Assembly: GCA_944381505.1 (NCBI GenBank)
Contig: CALWLK010000088.1
Span: 104,197 to 168,196 of the forward strand
Reading direction: 5' to 3'
Length of the DNA: 64,000 nucleotides
Source of the DNA: an uncultured Lachnospiraceae bacterium
GTDB taxonomy: Bacteria > Bacillota > Clostridia > Lachnospirales > Lachnospiraceae
Below are positions 36,739 through 45,800 of the stretch, piece after piece. A model generated the notes under the pieces. The model saw nothing but the letters and a program-made list of their open reading frames with translations. It made no database searches and was not told the DNA's origin. Position 1 is the stretch's first letter. Each line of letters opens with the position of its first letter. Both the position numbers and the translations under genes were made by a program.

Positions 36739-36775
36739 AAGCAAGTCGCCGCGTCGAAGTGGAGGCTTGCTTTTT
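36739..36775 (+). terminator. Terminator after recJ
   Basis: AAGCAAG (36739-36745) pairs with CTTGCTT (36766-36772), then TTT. The 3' arm also contains the -35 box of the next promoter. Confidence 0.7.
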
Positions 36776-36795
36776 GCCTTTTAAGGGTATATAAT
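36767..36795 (+). promoter_or_regulatory. Promoter of the LRR surface protein gene
   Basis: TTGCTT (36767-36772), 17-bp spacer, perfect TATAAT (36790-36795), 27 bp before the ATG. Confidence 0.65.
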
Positions 36796-36822
36796 CCTAA
36801 AAACAGATAGGAAATTATTAAA

Positions 36823-38481
36823 ATGAAAAACTATAAAGACATAAAAGTGTATGTTTTAAGGATGAGCGCGGCCCTCATTACAGCGGCGGCCGCCTCATCT
36901 TTTTGTGTTCAAGGGGCTTTCGCCTCCACATTGGACAGTGATACGGCCACGATGTCGCAGGCGAGGGAGAAAAGCTCGGCAGAAGATGCATCTGATGATG
37001 CCTCAGACGGCTTTTCCTTTGACGCGGAAACCGGCGTGCTGAGGATAAAGGATGACAGTGGCATGGAGGCCCTGGCTGCGGGGGTACTGAGAGACGATTT
37101 CATGAAGATACGCCGCATAGAGACCGGGGAAGATATCACATCCATGGACTCGCCCATATTTGCGGGGATTCCGAATCTTGAGGAGCTTGACTTGAACAAG
37201 GTGGAGTCTGTTACCGGCTTTGCCTTCACCCTCTGTGAAAACCTCAGGGAGATAAAGGCTCCGGAGCTTAGGGAGGTGGGCAGACATGCTTTCTCAAACA
37301 ACAACGCCTTGGTCTCTGTATATATGCCGAAGCTTGAGACAGTAGGGAGCTCGGCCTTTTACAACTGCACAGAGCTTAGAAGGGTAAATCTTCCTGCGGC
37401 ACAGGACATAGGCAGTTCGGCCTTCAGCAGCTGCACAAAGCTGAGAGAGGCGGATCTTCCCTCGGCGGATCATATCGGGTCAAAGGCCTTTGAAAAGGAC
37501 ACGGCGCTCTCTCTGGTGCTTCCTGCGGAGGCGCCTGACACGGACAGCGACGATGCCATAAAGGACGTAAAGGAGTTTTGCGTTCCGGAGGGAGCCTCGG
37601 GCTACGACGAAGCCCCCTTCACCTCATACAAGGACAGGATCAGCTTTACGGTGGATGACTTCAGGATACCTGAAAATGTGCGCCCCAAACCCGGGGCTGC
37701 GGCTGTAAAGCAATATGATATCGAGCCTTCAACTCACGAAAAATATATCGTGAAGCTTGAGTGGGAGCCCTCGGATGATACCTTCAAGGAGGATATGGAG
37801 TACAAGGCAAGGATACGCATCGAGGATGCGGGGGAGGACCATTTCACGCTCCTTGGCTTTGATCCCCAAAGCCTTATCTCCGACGATATAAGGTCCGCAG
37901 GCTTCAACAATGACGACAGCATAATGACGGTGGTATTTGCACCCTTACACAGTGATTCAGACAATGCCGGGGATGATGATTCGGATGAGAATCAAAAAGA
38001 TCCCGGGGATACGGATGACGGATCGGATTATCCTGATGACGGGTCGGGGGACTCCGATGGCGATGAGGGGTATGCGGATGATGATTCCGGTGATTCGGAC
38101 GATTCGGATGATTCGGCAGATGACTCTGCAGACTCGGAGGGCACAGACAAAGATGCGGAAGAAGCCGCAAATCCCGACAGCAAAAAACATAAAAAGCATA
38201 AGAACCTGCCTACCGCAGAGGAGGCCGTGAGAGGCACTTGGACCCGTGAGGAGGACGGATGGCATTTTACGGCAGGCGGAAGAGAGTACAAAAACGAGTG
38301 GGCATATATCTATAACCCCTATGCAAAGCCCGGGGACAACAGTGCGGCCTGGTTCCGGTTCGATGAAAACGGCGTTATGCTGACGGGCACCTACACAGAT
38401 GAGGAGGGATATGTGTATCATCTGAGCACAGAGTCCGACGGAAGCCTCGGAGAGCTCATATCCGAGATAGCTCCTGCATGA
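36823..38481 (+). CDS. Secreted leucine-rich-repeat (BspA-type) surface protein
   Basis: 552 residues. Signal peptide with basic start, hydrophobic core and AFAST cleavage region near residue 34. Residues about 110-230 contain several LRR_5/BspA repeats (LEELDLNKVESVTGFAF, LREIKAPELREVGRHAF, LRRVNLPAAQDIGSSAF). A beta-rich segment follows, then an Asp/Ser/Gly-rich linker (about 375-450). The C-terminus (GTWTREEDGWHF to WFRFDENGVMLTGTY) has the aromatic/Gly pattern of cell-wall-binding repeats, which would attach it to the wall. Such proteins bind host or matrix components; the ligand here is unknown. Confidence 0.8.
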   Translation: MKNYKDIKVYVLRMSAALITAAAASSFCVQGAFASTLDSDTATMSQAREKSSAEDASDDASDGFSFDAETGVLRIKDDSGMEALAAGVLRDDFMKIRRIETGEDITSMDSPIFAGIPNLEELDLNKVESVTGFAFTLCENLREIKAPELREVGRHAFSNNNALVSVYMPKLETVGSSAFYNCTELRRVNLPAAQDIGSSAFSSCTKLREADLPSADHIGSKAFEKDTALSLVLPAEAPDTDSDDAIKDVKEFCVPEGASGYDEAPFTSYKDRISFTVDDFRIPENVRPKPGAAAVKQYDIEPSTHEKYIVKLEWEPSDDTFKEDMEYKARIRIEDAGEDHFTLLGFDPQSLISDDIRSAGFNNDDSIMTVVFAPLHSDSDNAGDDDSDENQKDPGDTDDGSDYPDDGSGDSDGDEGYADDDSGDSDDSDDSADDSADSEGTDKDAEEAANPDSKKHKKHKNLPTAEEAVRGTWTREEDGWHFTAGGREYKNEWAYIYNPYAKPGDNSAAWFRFDENGVMLTGTYTDEEGYVYHLSTESDGSLGELISEIAPA

Positions 38482-38543
38482 TGAGCTTTAGCATGGGAAA
38501 CCGGTCGGATTCAGCGTCTTACACATCTTATAAGCAGATTTTT

Positions 38544-38576
38544 AACGACTGTCCTTTTTATAGGACAGTCGTTTTT
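38544..38576 (+). terminator. Terminator after the LRR protein gene
   Basis: AACGACTGTCCT (38544-38555) and AGGACAGTCGTT (38562-38573) form a perfect 12-bp stem with a 6-base loop, followed by Ts. Confidence 0.92.
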
Positions 38577-38616
38577 ATATCATGGTTTCAGATCAAAAAA
38601 GAGGGAGGAAACCGTG

Positions 38617-38841
38617 ATGAGCATGAAGAATTCATTGTCAGGACTTTGGGGCCTTTGGGTAGACAATATTGCCCTCAACGAGGGAGCTATGAGACTTCCC
38701 CATGACAGGGACATATTCAGGAGGGAGAGGAGGCTCAATCTCTTTGACCTGAAAGCCTACGATTTTAACGATACCTTCGAGGTGTTCAACTTATCAGAGT
38801 ACAGGGACAGGCCTGTCCATGCGGGAAAGCTTACGGGATGA
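38617..38841 (+). CDS. Small hypothetical protein, 74 residues
   Basis: ATG 38617 has GGAGG 8 bp upstream, which supports real translation; a GTG at 38614 is possible. The protein (MSMKNSLSGLWGLWVDNIAL...) is soluble, charged and without a signal peptide or membrane helix. I recognise no family. It lies after a strong terminator with no obvious promoter of its own and ends 8 bp before the left arm of an inverted repeat around the thyA promoter. Confidence 0.55.
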   Translation: MSMKNSLSGLWGLWVDNIALNEGAMRLPHDRDIFRRERRLNLFDLKAYDFNDTFEVFNLSEYRDRPVHAGKLTG

Positions 38842-38848
38842 AACCATC

Positions 38849-38949
38849 CTTACGGAAAACAGGTCCTGCACTGATATTGTCTTTTTCATTAGTATTTTAT
38901 ATAATTATATGGAAATTTAAGACTGAAAAGGAGGACGGTTTTCCGTAAG
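38849..38949. repeat. 12-bp perfect inverted repeat bracketing the thyA promoter
   Basis: CTTACGGAAAAC (38849-38860) and GTTTTCCGTAAG (38938-38949) are exact reverse complements 77 bp apart. The thyA promoter and ribosome site lie between them. No flanking target duplication is visible, so a transposon origin is not supported. Confidence 0.6.
38877..38905 (+). promoter_or_regulatory. Promoter of thyA-folA-alkD
   Basis: TTGTCT (38877-38882), 17-bp spacer, perfect TATAAT (38900-38905). Confidence 0.75.
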
Positions 38950-38957
38950 AGGCTATG
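38928..38957 (+). promoter_or_regulatory. thyA ribosome site separated from the start codon by a hairpin
   Basis: AAGGAGG (38928-38934) abuts a small stem ACGG (38935-38938) with CCGT (38943-38946) closing a TTTT loop; 8 bases then lead to ATG 38955. Linear spacing is 20 bases, but 8 with the hairpin folded. An in-frame TAA at 38946 excludes earlier starts. The same layout occurs at nrdB. Confidence 0.55.
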
Positions 38958-39803
38958 GCATATGCAGATGAAGTATTTATAAAGATGTGCAGAGACATCA
39001 TTGACAACGGTACAGACACCAAGGGAGAGAAGGTGAGGCCCCATTGGCCTGACGGAACTCCGGCCTACACCATAAAGAAGTTCGGAGTGGTAAACCGTTA
39101 TGACCTGAGAAAAGAATTCCCCGCCCTTACCCTGAGAAAGACCTCATTAAAGCTTGCCACAGACGAGCTCCTTTGGATATGGCAGAAGAAATCCAACAAC
39201 ATCCACGATCTTAACAGCCATATCTGGGATGAGTGGGCCGACGAGGAGGGCTCCATCGGAAAGGCCTACGGCTATCAGATGGGCATAAAGCACCACTATA
39301 AGGAGGGGGATTTCGATATGCCCGACAGGGTGCTCTATGACCTCAAGAACAATCCCTACAGCAGGCGAATAATGACAAATATATATACCTTCGCGGATCT
39401 CAGCGAGATGAATCTGTACCCCTGTGCTTACTCCATGACCTTCAACTGCACGAAGGATGAGGAGTCGGGAAAGCTCGTCCTAAACGCTATCTTGAACCAG
39501 CGCTCCAACGACGTCCTTGCGGCAAACAACTGGAACGTAGTCCAGTATGCGGTGCTCGTCCACATGTTCGCGCAGGTCAGCGGCATGATAGCCGGTGAGT
39601 TGGTGCACGTCATCGCCGACGCCCATATATATGACAGGCATGTGCCGATGATAGAAGAGCTCATAAAGAGAGAGCCCTATCCCGCCCCGAAGTTTTGGAT
39701 AAATCCCGAGATAAAAGACTTCTATGACTTCACCCCGGACGACGTTAAGCTCATAGATTATCAGGCGGGGGAGCAGATCAAGAATATCCCCATAGCTATT
39801 TAA
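38955..39803 (+). CDS. thyA: Thymidylate synthase (ThyA, folate-dependent)
   Basis: 282 residues. Catalytic Cys lies in NLYPCAYSMTF; QRSNDVLAANNWNVVQYA and HVIADAHIYDRH (nucleotide-binding motifs) follow. It converts dUMP to dTMP, turning methylene-THF into DHF, which the next gene product reduces. folA begins 20 bp downstream. The start codon is fixed by an upstream in-frame stop. Confidence 0.97.
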   Translation: MAYADEVFIKMCRDIIDNGTDTKGEKVRPHWPDGTPAYTIKKFGVVNRYDLRKEFPALTLRKTSLKLATDELLWIWQKKSNNIHDLNSHIWDEWADEEGSIGKAYGYQMGIKHHYKEGDFDMPDRVLYDLKNNPYSRRIMTNIYTFADLSEMNLYPCAYSMTFNCTKDEESGKLVLNAILNQRSNDVLAANNWNVVQYAVLVHMFAQVSGMIAGELVHVIADAHIYDRHVPMIEELIKREPYPAPKFWINPEIKDFYDFTPDDVKLIDYQAGEQIKNIPIAI

Positions 39804-39823
39804 CGGCGAGAGGCGAGAGACAT

Positions 39824-40375
39824 ATGAAGGCTATAGTCAACGTGAGCGAAAATTGGGGGATAGGCGCGGGAGGAGATCTCCTGGAGCATATCCCCGAGGA
39901 TATGAAATTTTTCAGAGAGACCACAAAGGGCAAGGTTATAATAATGGGAAGGAGGACACTCCTTAGTTTTCCCGGGGGACATCCCCTTAAGAACAGGACG
40001 AATATAGTCTTGACTTCCCGAAGGGAGAGCATTGATCCCGCCATGATGGACGCCATAAACCTTGACACCACAAAGAACACAAGGCTCATAATCGCAGAGA
40101 ATATCGACGAGGTGCTCAGACTTACGAAGCTCTATAACCCGGACGATGTGTACGTTGTGGGAGGCGAGGCCGTCTACAGAGAATTCCTTCCCTATTGCAG
40201 CGAGGCCCTTGTGACTGTAAACGACAGCAAAAAGAAGGCGGACACCTTTTTCCCCGATCTCAACGAGCTTGAAAATTGGAAGCTGAAGAAAGAGAGCATG
40301 ACCCATGAATTTGAGGGGATAAAGTACAGGTTCACCACCTATATAAATACAGACTTTAAGGACCGGGTCAGCTGA
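39824..40375 (+). CDS. folA: Dihydrofolate reductase
   Basis: 183 residues. N-terminal AIVNVSENWGIGAGGDLLEHIPEDM has the Trp/Gly loop of DHFR, with an acidic residue in the PEDMKFF helix; KVIIMGRRTLLSFPGG and VYVVGGEAVYREFLP are the NADPH-binding motifs. It regenerates tetrahydrofolate for thyA. The pair is a standard operon. Confidence 0.95.
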   Translation: MKAIVNVSENWGIGAGGDLLEHIPEDMKFFRETTKGKVIIMGRRTLLSFPGGHPLKNRTNIVLTSRRESIDPAMMDAINLDTTKNTRLIIAENIDEVLRLTKLYNPDDVYVVGGEAVYREFLPYCSEALVTVNDSKKKADTFFPDLNELENWKLKKESMTHEFEGIKYRFTTYINTDFKDRVS

Positions 40376-40376
40376 T

Positions 40377-41090
40377 ATGGGAAAAATGAGGGAAAGTGTA
40401 CTTGAAGAGCTTAAGGAAAACAGAGATGAAAAATACAGGGAATTCAATGAAAAGCTCACTACCGGCATAGGCAGAAGTTTAGGTGTAAGGATACCTCTGA
40501 TAAGGGCCATGGCAAAGAGGCTTTCTCTGTCAGGGGGAGAGGAATGGATTGAAGAGCTCATGGAGCTTTCGGAGGCAGAGCGTTTGGAGCTTTTTCAGGA
40601 GGAGCTTACACTCTGGGGAATGGTAATAGGTCTTATGAGGACGGAAGACCGGGTGAGAGCGAGACTTCTTGACGCTTGGGTGCCTGCCATAAACTCTTGG
40701 GCTGTGTGTGATACAGCAAACTCCACCTTCAAATTTATGGAGAGGGACAGGGCCTATTGGTATGACTATGTCCTGAAATACTTTTCTTCTAAAAATGAGT
40801 ATGAGCTGAGATTCGTTGTGGTGACTCTCATGTCGCACTTTATGACTGACGAATACATTGACAGCATCCTCAAAATATTAAATGAAATAAAGCAGGAAGA
40901 CTACTATGCGAATATGGCTGTGGCTTGGGCCATATCAGTTGCCTTTGTAAAATACAAGGAAAAAACTTTCCGTTTTCTATCTGCAAATGACTTGTCACAG
41001 GATGTGCAAAACAAGGCTATAAGGAAGATAAGGGAGAGCCTGAGAGTTACTGCAGAGGACAAGGAAAGTGTGCTATCCTTAAAAAAATAA
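40377..41090 (+). CDS. DNA alkylation repair protein (AlkD-like HEAT repeats)
   Basis: 237 residues, all-helical. The pattern FNEKLTTGIGRSLGVRIPLIRAMAK, WVPAINSWAVCDTANS and FVVVTLMSHFM is typical of AlkC/AlkD-type glycosylases, which remove alkylated bases. The Asp in WAVCDT corresponds to the family's catalytic region. It starts 1 bp after the folA stop, so it belongs to the thyA operon. The ribosome site is poor (AAGGA 14 bp away), and ATG 40386 is an alternative start. Confidence 0.8.
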   Translation: MGKMRESVLEELKENRDEKYREFNEKLTTGIGRSLGVRIPLIRAMAKRLSLSGGEEWIEELMELSEAERLELFQEELTLWGMVIGLMRTEDRVRARLLDAWVPAINSWAVCDTANSTFKFMERDRAYWYDYVLKYFSSKNEYELRFVVVTLMSHFMTDEYIDSILKILNEIKQEDYYANMAVAWAISVAFVKYKEKTFRFLSANDLSQDVQNKAIRKIRESLRVTAEDKESVLSLKK

Positions 41091-41112
41091 GCTGCCGATA
41101 AAACTCGGCAGC
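41091..41112. terminator. Bidirectional terminator between alkD-like gene and bioY
   Basis: GCTGCCGA (41091-41098) and TCGGCAGC (41105-41112) form a perfect 8-bp stem. ATTTT follows on the plus strand and a run of Ts on the minus strand (plus As at 41081-41087). Confidence 0.85.
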
Positions 41113-41120
41113 ATTTTCAG

Positions 41121-41654
41121 TTATATATAGAGTCTTTTTTTCAGGGCCTTGCTGAGAAAAAAAGCGGTTATCAATTTTAACAGATCAGGTATTATGAAGG
41201 GAAATACGCAGGCTGCAAGGCTTGTCGGGAGAGTATTTCCGGTGATGAACATAAACCAAGCTGTGCCGAAGGCATAGCAGATGATCAGGGAAAGAAACAT
41301 CATCGAAGCCGTAAATGCAGTCCTTATCCGGGGAGCGAAGGAATGAGAAGCCTTACAGGCGGCAGAGCTTATGACAGCTATAAAAATATAGCCGATTATA
41401 TATCCTCCTGTCATTCCGAAAAGGACCCCGGCACCCCCTGAGAAGCCTGCAAATACCGGAAGCCCTACAAAGCCCAAAACTATATATACCGCCATAACCA
41501 TGAGGGAATTTTTCGGTGTGAGCATAAGGCCTGTGAGAAAAGCTCCAAGAACTCCTAAATTAAAGGGCACAGGTCCCAAGGTGATGACTATCTGAGAGAG
41601 GACTGCCATCACAACTGAAAACAGAGCATTTAAAGTAATATTTTTTGTATTCAT
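41121..41654 (-). CDS. bioY: Biotin transporter S-component BioY
   Basis: 177 residues from the ATG at 41654 (MNTKNITLNALFS), 9 bp after AAGGAG; an upstream ATG at 41693 overlaps the operator and has no ribosome site. Five or six membrane helices; QIVITLGPVPFNLGVLGAFLTGL and GLPVFAGFSGGAGVLFGMTGGYIIGY are BioY signatures. It binds biotin and works with a shared ECF ATPase module encoded elsewhere. It is divergent from birA and shares its operators, so it is likely repressed when biotin is plentiful. Confidence 0.95.
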   Translation of the reverse strand: MNTKNITLNALFSVVMAVLSQIVITLGPVPFNLGVLGAFLTGLMLTPKNSLMVMAVYIVLGFVGLPVFAGFSGGAGVLFGMTGGYIIGYIFIAVISSAACKASHSFAPRIRTAFTASMMFLSLIICYAFGTAWFMFITGNTLPTSLAACVFPFIIPDLLKLITAFFLSKALKKRLYI

Positions 41655-41657
41655 AAC

Positions 41658-41687
41658 AGTAAACTCCTTTGTCGAAAACAGTTTACT
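41658..41687. promoter_or_regulatory. BirA operator 1 (bioY side)
   Basis: AGTAAACT (41658-41665), 14 bases, AGTTTACT (41680-41687): a perfect palindrome. It covers the bioY leader just upstream of the ribosome site, and a TATAGT -10-like box on the minus strand (41685-41690) overlaps its edge. Confidence 0.75.
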
Positions 41688-41702
41688 ATACATGGGATAA
41701 AA

Positions 41703-41732
41703 AGTAAACTTGATTTAAAGAAAAGGTTTACT
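41703..41732. promoter_or_regulatory. BirA operator 2 (birA side)
   Basis: AGTAAACT (41703-41710), 14 bases, GGTTTACT (41725-41732): the same palindrome with one mismatch, 45 bp from operator 1. It covers the -35 region of a birA promoter whose TATAAT lies at 41748-41753, suggesting autoregulation. Confidence 0.75.
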
Positions 41733-41787
41733 TCAGAAGCCGGTTTTTATAATATATAAAGTAATACTTTAATATAAGGGTGGGGAT

Positions 41788-42756
41788 ATGACGCTGAAGG
41801 GTAAGATAAGAGAGATACTTGAAAAAAACAGAGGCAAGGCTGTCTCCGGAGAATTTCTGGCAAGGGAAGCGGGAGTTACCAGAGCAGCGGTCTGGAAGGC
41901 CGTAAAGAGCCTTGAGGAATCGGGATATAAGATAGTCTCAAAAAAGAACAAGGGGTATATGCTGGACAGCTCAAGCACGGAGATATCGAAGGAGGGCATA
42001 GGCCTGTACTTGAAGGGAGAGGAAGCCTCCGTATATGTATTTGACGAGATCGACTCCACTCAGAATTTCGGAAAGAAGCTGGCTGTGGAGGGAAAGACAG
42101 AGAGGGCTGTGGTCACAGCCGACACTCAGACAGAGGGGAGAGGGAGATACGGAAAAAGCTTCTACTCACCCTCTGGGACCGGTGTTTACATGAGCCTTGT
42201 CATAAAGGTGGACAGGGATATAAAAGATTTCCTTTCTGTGACCTTTGCCACAGCGGTGGCGGTGTCGAGAGTGATAGAGAGGCATTCGGCTCTCAAGCCC
42301 ATGATAAAGTGGGTCAATGATATTTGGATAGGAGACAGGAAGGCTGTGGGTATACTCACGGAAGCCGTGAGCGACTTTGAGAGCAAGAGGCTGTCCTATG
42401 TCGTGATAGGAATAGGCATGAACATCGGAACGGAGAACTATCCTGACAGCATAAAGGATATAGCCTGTTCCATAAGCGATATTGACATCAGCAGAAACCG
42501 CCTCATAGCGGAGATCGCAAACGAGGTCTTCGGGGTCTGCGAGCTCCTTTTGACAGGCGGAGCGGGCAGAGAGGAGCTTCTCTCGGAGTATAAGAGAAGG
42601 TCCCTTGTCATAGGGAGAAAGATATATTGGGAGAAGTCAGGCTCAAGGCATGAGGGAAAGGCTGTGGACGTTAACGAGGAGGGGAACCTCGTGGTGGAAT
42701 CCGAGGGAGAGACAGTCATACTGAATTCCGGAGAGATTTCCGTAAGGCCTGTATAA
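41788..42756 (+). CDS. birA: Bifunctional biotin ligase / biotin operon repressor BirA
   Basis: 322 residues. The N-terminal winged helix (VSGEFLAREAGVTRAAVWKAVKSLEESGY) shows it is the DNA-binding type. The ligase domain has the biotinyl-AMP loop TEGRGRYGKSFYSPSGTG and KWVNDIWIGDRKAVGIL with the catalytic Lys. The C-terminal SH3-like domain is present. It biotinylates carboxylases and, as biotinyl-AMP complex, should bind the two palindromes upstream. Confidence 0.95.
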   Translation: MTLKGKIREILEKNRGKAVSGEFLAREAGVTRAAVWKAVKSLEESGYKIVSKKNKGYMLDSSSTEISKEGIGLYLKGEEASVYVFDEIDSTQNFGKKLAVEGKTERAVVTADTQTEGRGRYGKSFYSPSGTGVYMSLVIKVDRDIKDFLSVTFATAVAVSRVIERHSALKPMIKWVNDIWIGDRKAVGILTEAVSDFESKRLSYVVIGIGMNIGTENYPDSIKDIACSISDIDISRNRLIAEIANEVFGVCELLLTGGAGREELLSEYKRRSLVIGRKIYWEKSGSRHEGKAVDVNEEGNLVVESEGETVILNSGEISVRPV

Positions 42757-42780
42757 GCCCCTTTTATATTTTTGAGTTAA

Positions 42781-42817
42781 AAAATCCCCATATCAAACAG
42801 TGATATAGGGATTTTTT
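42781..42817. terminator. Bidirectional terminator between birA and the activase gene
   Basis: AAAATCCC and ATATC on the left pair with GATAT and GGGATTTTTT on the right (42781-42794 with 42802-42817). Both strands carry a T-run. Confidence 0.85.
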
Positions 42818-42889
42818 CTTACGCTTTTGCGGCTTATTTATGCCTGCTTAAGATATTTATGTCTGCTTAAGAGACGGAGGCATTCAAGC

Positions 42890-45800
42890 CTATTTTGCCT
42901 TTTTTCTGAGATTTTTCTGGGCTGTGGCAAGCATCAGCTTTATCCTGTTGAGCTGGTTAACCTCAGAGGCTCCGGGATCGTAGTCCACGGCTATGATGTT
43001 TGCCTCGGGATAATGCCTTCTCAGCTCCTTTATGACTCCCTTTCCCACAATATGGTTGGGAAGGCAGCCGAAGGGCTGAGTGCAGACTATATTGTTTACC
43101 CCTTCGTGGATGAGCTCAAGCATCTCTCCTGTGAGGAACCATCCCTCGCCGGTCTGGTTTCCTATGGATACGAACTCCTTAGCCATGTGGGCGAGCTCCC
43201 TTATATCCGAGGGAGGAGTAAAGTGCTTGGAGCGGGAAAGCTCCTTCTTCGCCGTCTTCCTGAAGGACTCGAGAAGCTTTATGGCCATGTTGGAGAGGGT
43301 GGCGGTCTTCTTCTTTCCTCCGAGATGCTCGTGCTTGAAGTTGCTGTTGTAGAAGCAGTAGAGAAGGAAATCCATGAGATCCGGCATCACGCACTCCGCG
43401 CCCTCGCTCTCCAAAAGCTCTACGATATGATTGTTGGCGAGGGGTGAAAACTTCACCAATATTTCTCCGACGACGCCTACTCTGGGCTTTGGAGTATTGC
43501 TCATGGGAAGCCTGTCGAAATCCCTTATTATACCCTTTACATTTCTCGAAAATCCCCAGAAATCAGGAGATTTTTTTGAGAGCTGCTTTACGCATATCTT
43601 AAACCACTTCTTGTGAAGCCTGTCGGCCGAGCCCTTCTTTAACTCATAGGGCCTTGTGGCGTACAGACAGCGCATGAAGATGTCTCCGTAAACTATGGCC
43701 TGCATGGCCTTTGTGAGAAGCGGCAGGGTTATCTTGAATCCGGGGTTGGTCTCCATGCCGTTGGCGTTTATGGAGATGACCGGTATTTGGGACATGCCCG
43801 CCCTCTCAAGAGCCCTTCTGATGAATCCTATATAGTTTGAAGCTCTGCAGCCCCCGCCTGTCTGGGACATGAGGACTGCCGTGCGGTCAAGGTCATATTT
43901 CCCTGAAAGAAGGGCCTCCATTATCTGCCCTATGACTATGAGCGAAGGATAGCAGGCGTCGTTATTTACATACTTGAGGCCTGTGTCCACCGCGGATTTG
44001 TTGTCGTTTTGGAGCACCTCTATCTTGTAGCCGAAGTTTCTGATGGCGGGCTCCAGAAGGCTGAAATGTATGGGGGACATCTGAGGGCAGAGGAGGGTGT
44101 AATCCTTCTTCATGCTCTTTGTAAATAGCTGTCTGTTGTAGGCGGAGGACCTCACCTGTCTCTTAATGTGCCTCTCATCCCGAACTCTCAGGGCCGCTAT
44201 GAGGGAACGTATCCTTATCCTTGCGGCGCCCAGATTGTTTACCTCGTCTATTTTCAGCACGGTATATATCTTCCCCGAGCCTGTGAGTATGTCAGACACC
44301 TGATCGGTGGTGACGGCGTCAAGGCCGCAGCCGAAGGAATTGAGCTGAACAAGGTCCAGGTCGTCTCTGGTCTTTACGAAGGAGGCGGCGCGGTAGAGCC
44401 TCGAGTGATACATCCACTGGTCTGTGACTATGATGGGCCTCTCCACCTTTCCGAGATGGGAAATGCTGTCCTCTGTGAGAACTGCGAAGCCGTAGGAGCA
44501 TATCATCTCAGGGATGCCGTGATGTATCTCGGGATCGGTGTGATAGGGGCGTCCCGCAAGGACTATGCCGCGGTGGCCCGTGTCCTTCATCCACTTGAGG
44601 GTCTCCTCGCCCTTCTTCTCCATATCCTCTCTTGATTTTAGGAGCTCCTTCCAAGCAAGATGAGCGGCTCGCCTTATCTCCTCGGCAGTCATGGGCGGAA
44701 CTGTATCTCCGTATTTGTTTACGGTCTCACTGCCGTATTTTGAGGTGAACTCCTTCACCAAGGCCTCCGTAAGTATCTCCTCGGAGGTGAAGGCAAGGAA
44801 GGGGTTCATGAAATCAATATCATTGTCCCTCAAAGACTCCACGTTATTCTTTATGTTCTCCGCGTAGGAGGTCACCATGGGGCAGTTGTAGTGGTTGCCC
44901 GCATCCGGGGTCTCATTCCTCTCGTAGGGTATGCAGGGATAGAAGATAAAGCGCACATTGTTCTTTATGAGCCATTCCACGTGTCCGTGGACTATCTTTG
45001 CGGGGTAGCACTCGGACTCCGAGGGTATGGACTCTATTCCCAACTCATATATCTGCCTCGTGGAGACAGGGCTCAGCACGGTGCGGAATTTGAGCTCCCT
45101 GAAAAATACCGCCCAGAAGGGGTAATTCTCATACATATTGAGAACACGGGGGATGCCAACAGTACCTCTTATGGCCTCATCCTCGGGCAATGCCTCGTAG
45201 CCAAACATGCGCTTAAGCTTATAGTCAAAGAGGTTCGGTATCTCCTTGCGGCTTTTTTCCTTGCCAAGGCCCCTCTCGCATCTGTTTCCTGAGACGAAGT
45301 TTCGGTTGCCCTCAAACTGGTTTATAGTGAGGACACAGTGGTTATTGCAGCCCTGACATCTGGTCATGGCCGTTCTGTACTTTAAGTCGATTATCTTGTC
45401 TATGGGAAGCATGGTAGTGGCTTTGCCCTGATACCTTTCCCTTGCGATGAGCGCAGCCCCGAAGGCCCCCATGATACCGGCAATGTCCGGCCTTATGGCC
45501 TCGGCTCCCGAAATTTTTTCGAAACTTCTGAGCACCGCATCATTGTAGAAGGTACCTCCCTGAGTCACGATGTGATTTCCCAGATCCTTTGCGGAGGTTA
45601 TCTTTATTACCTTATATAGTGCGTTTTTTATTACCGAGTAGGCAAGCCCCGCAGAAATATCCGCCACTGTAGCGCCCTCCTTCTGGGCCTGCTTTACGTT
45701 GGAATTCATGAATACTGTGCATCTCTGTCCCAGATCGGTGGGGTTTTCGGCAAAGAGCGCCTCCTTTGCGAAATCCTCCACAGAGTAGTTGAGAGATTTG

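Noticed and set aside
38849-38949. MITE or transposon with 12-bp terminal repeats
   Set aside because: No target-site duplication is seen and the element would contain the whole thyA promoter and ribosome site.
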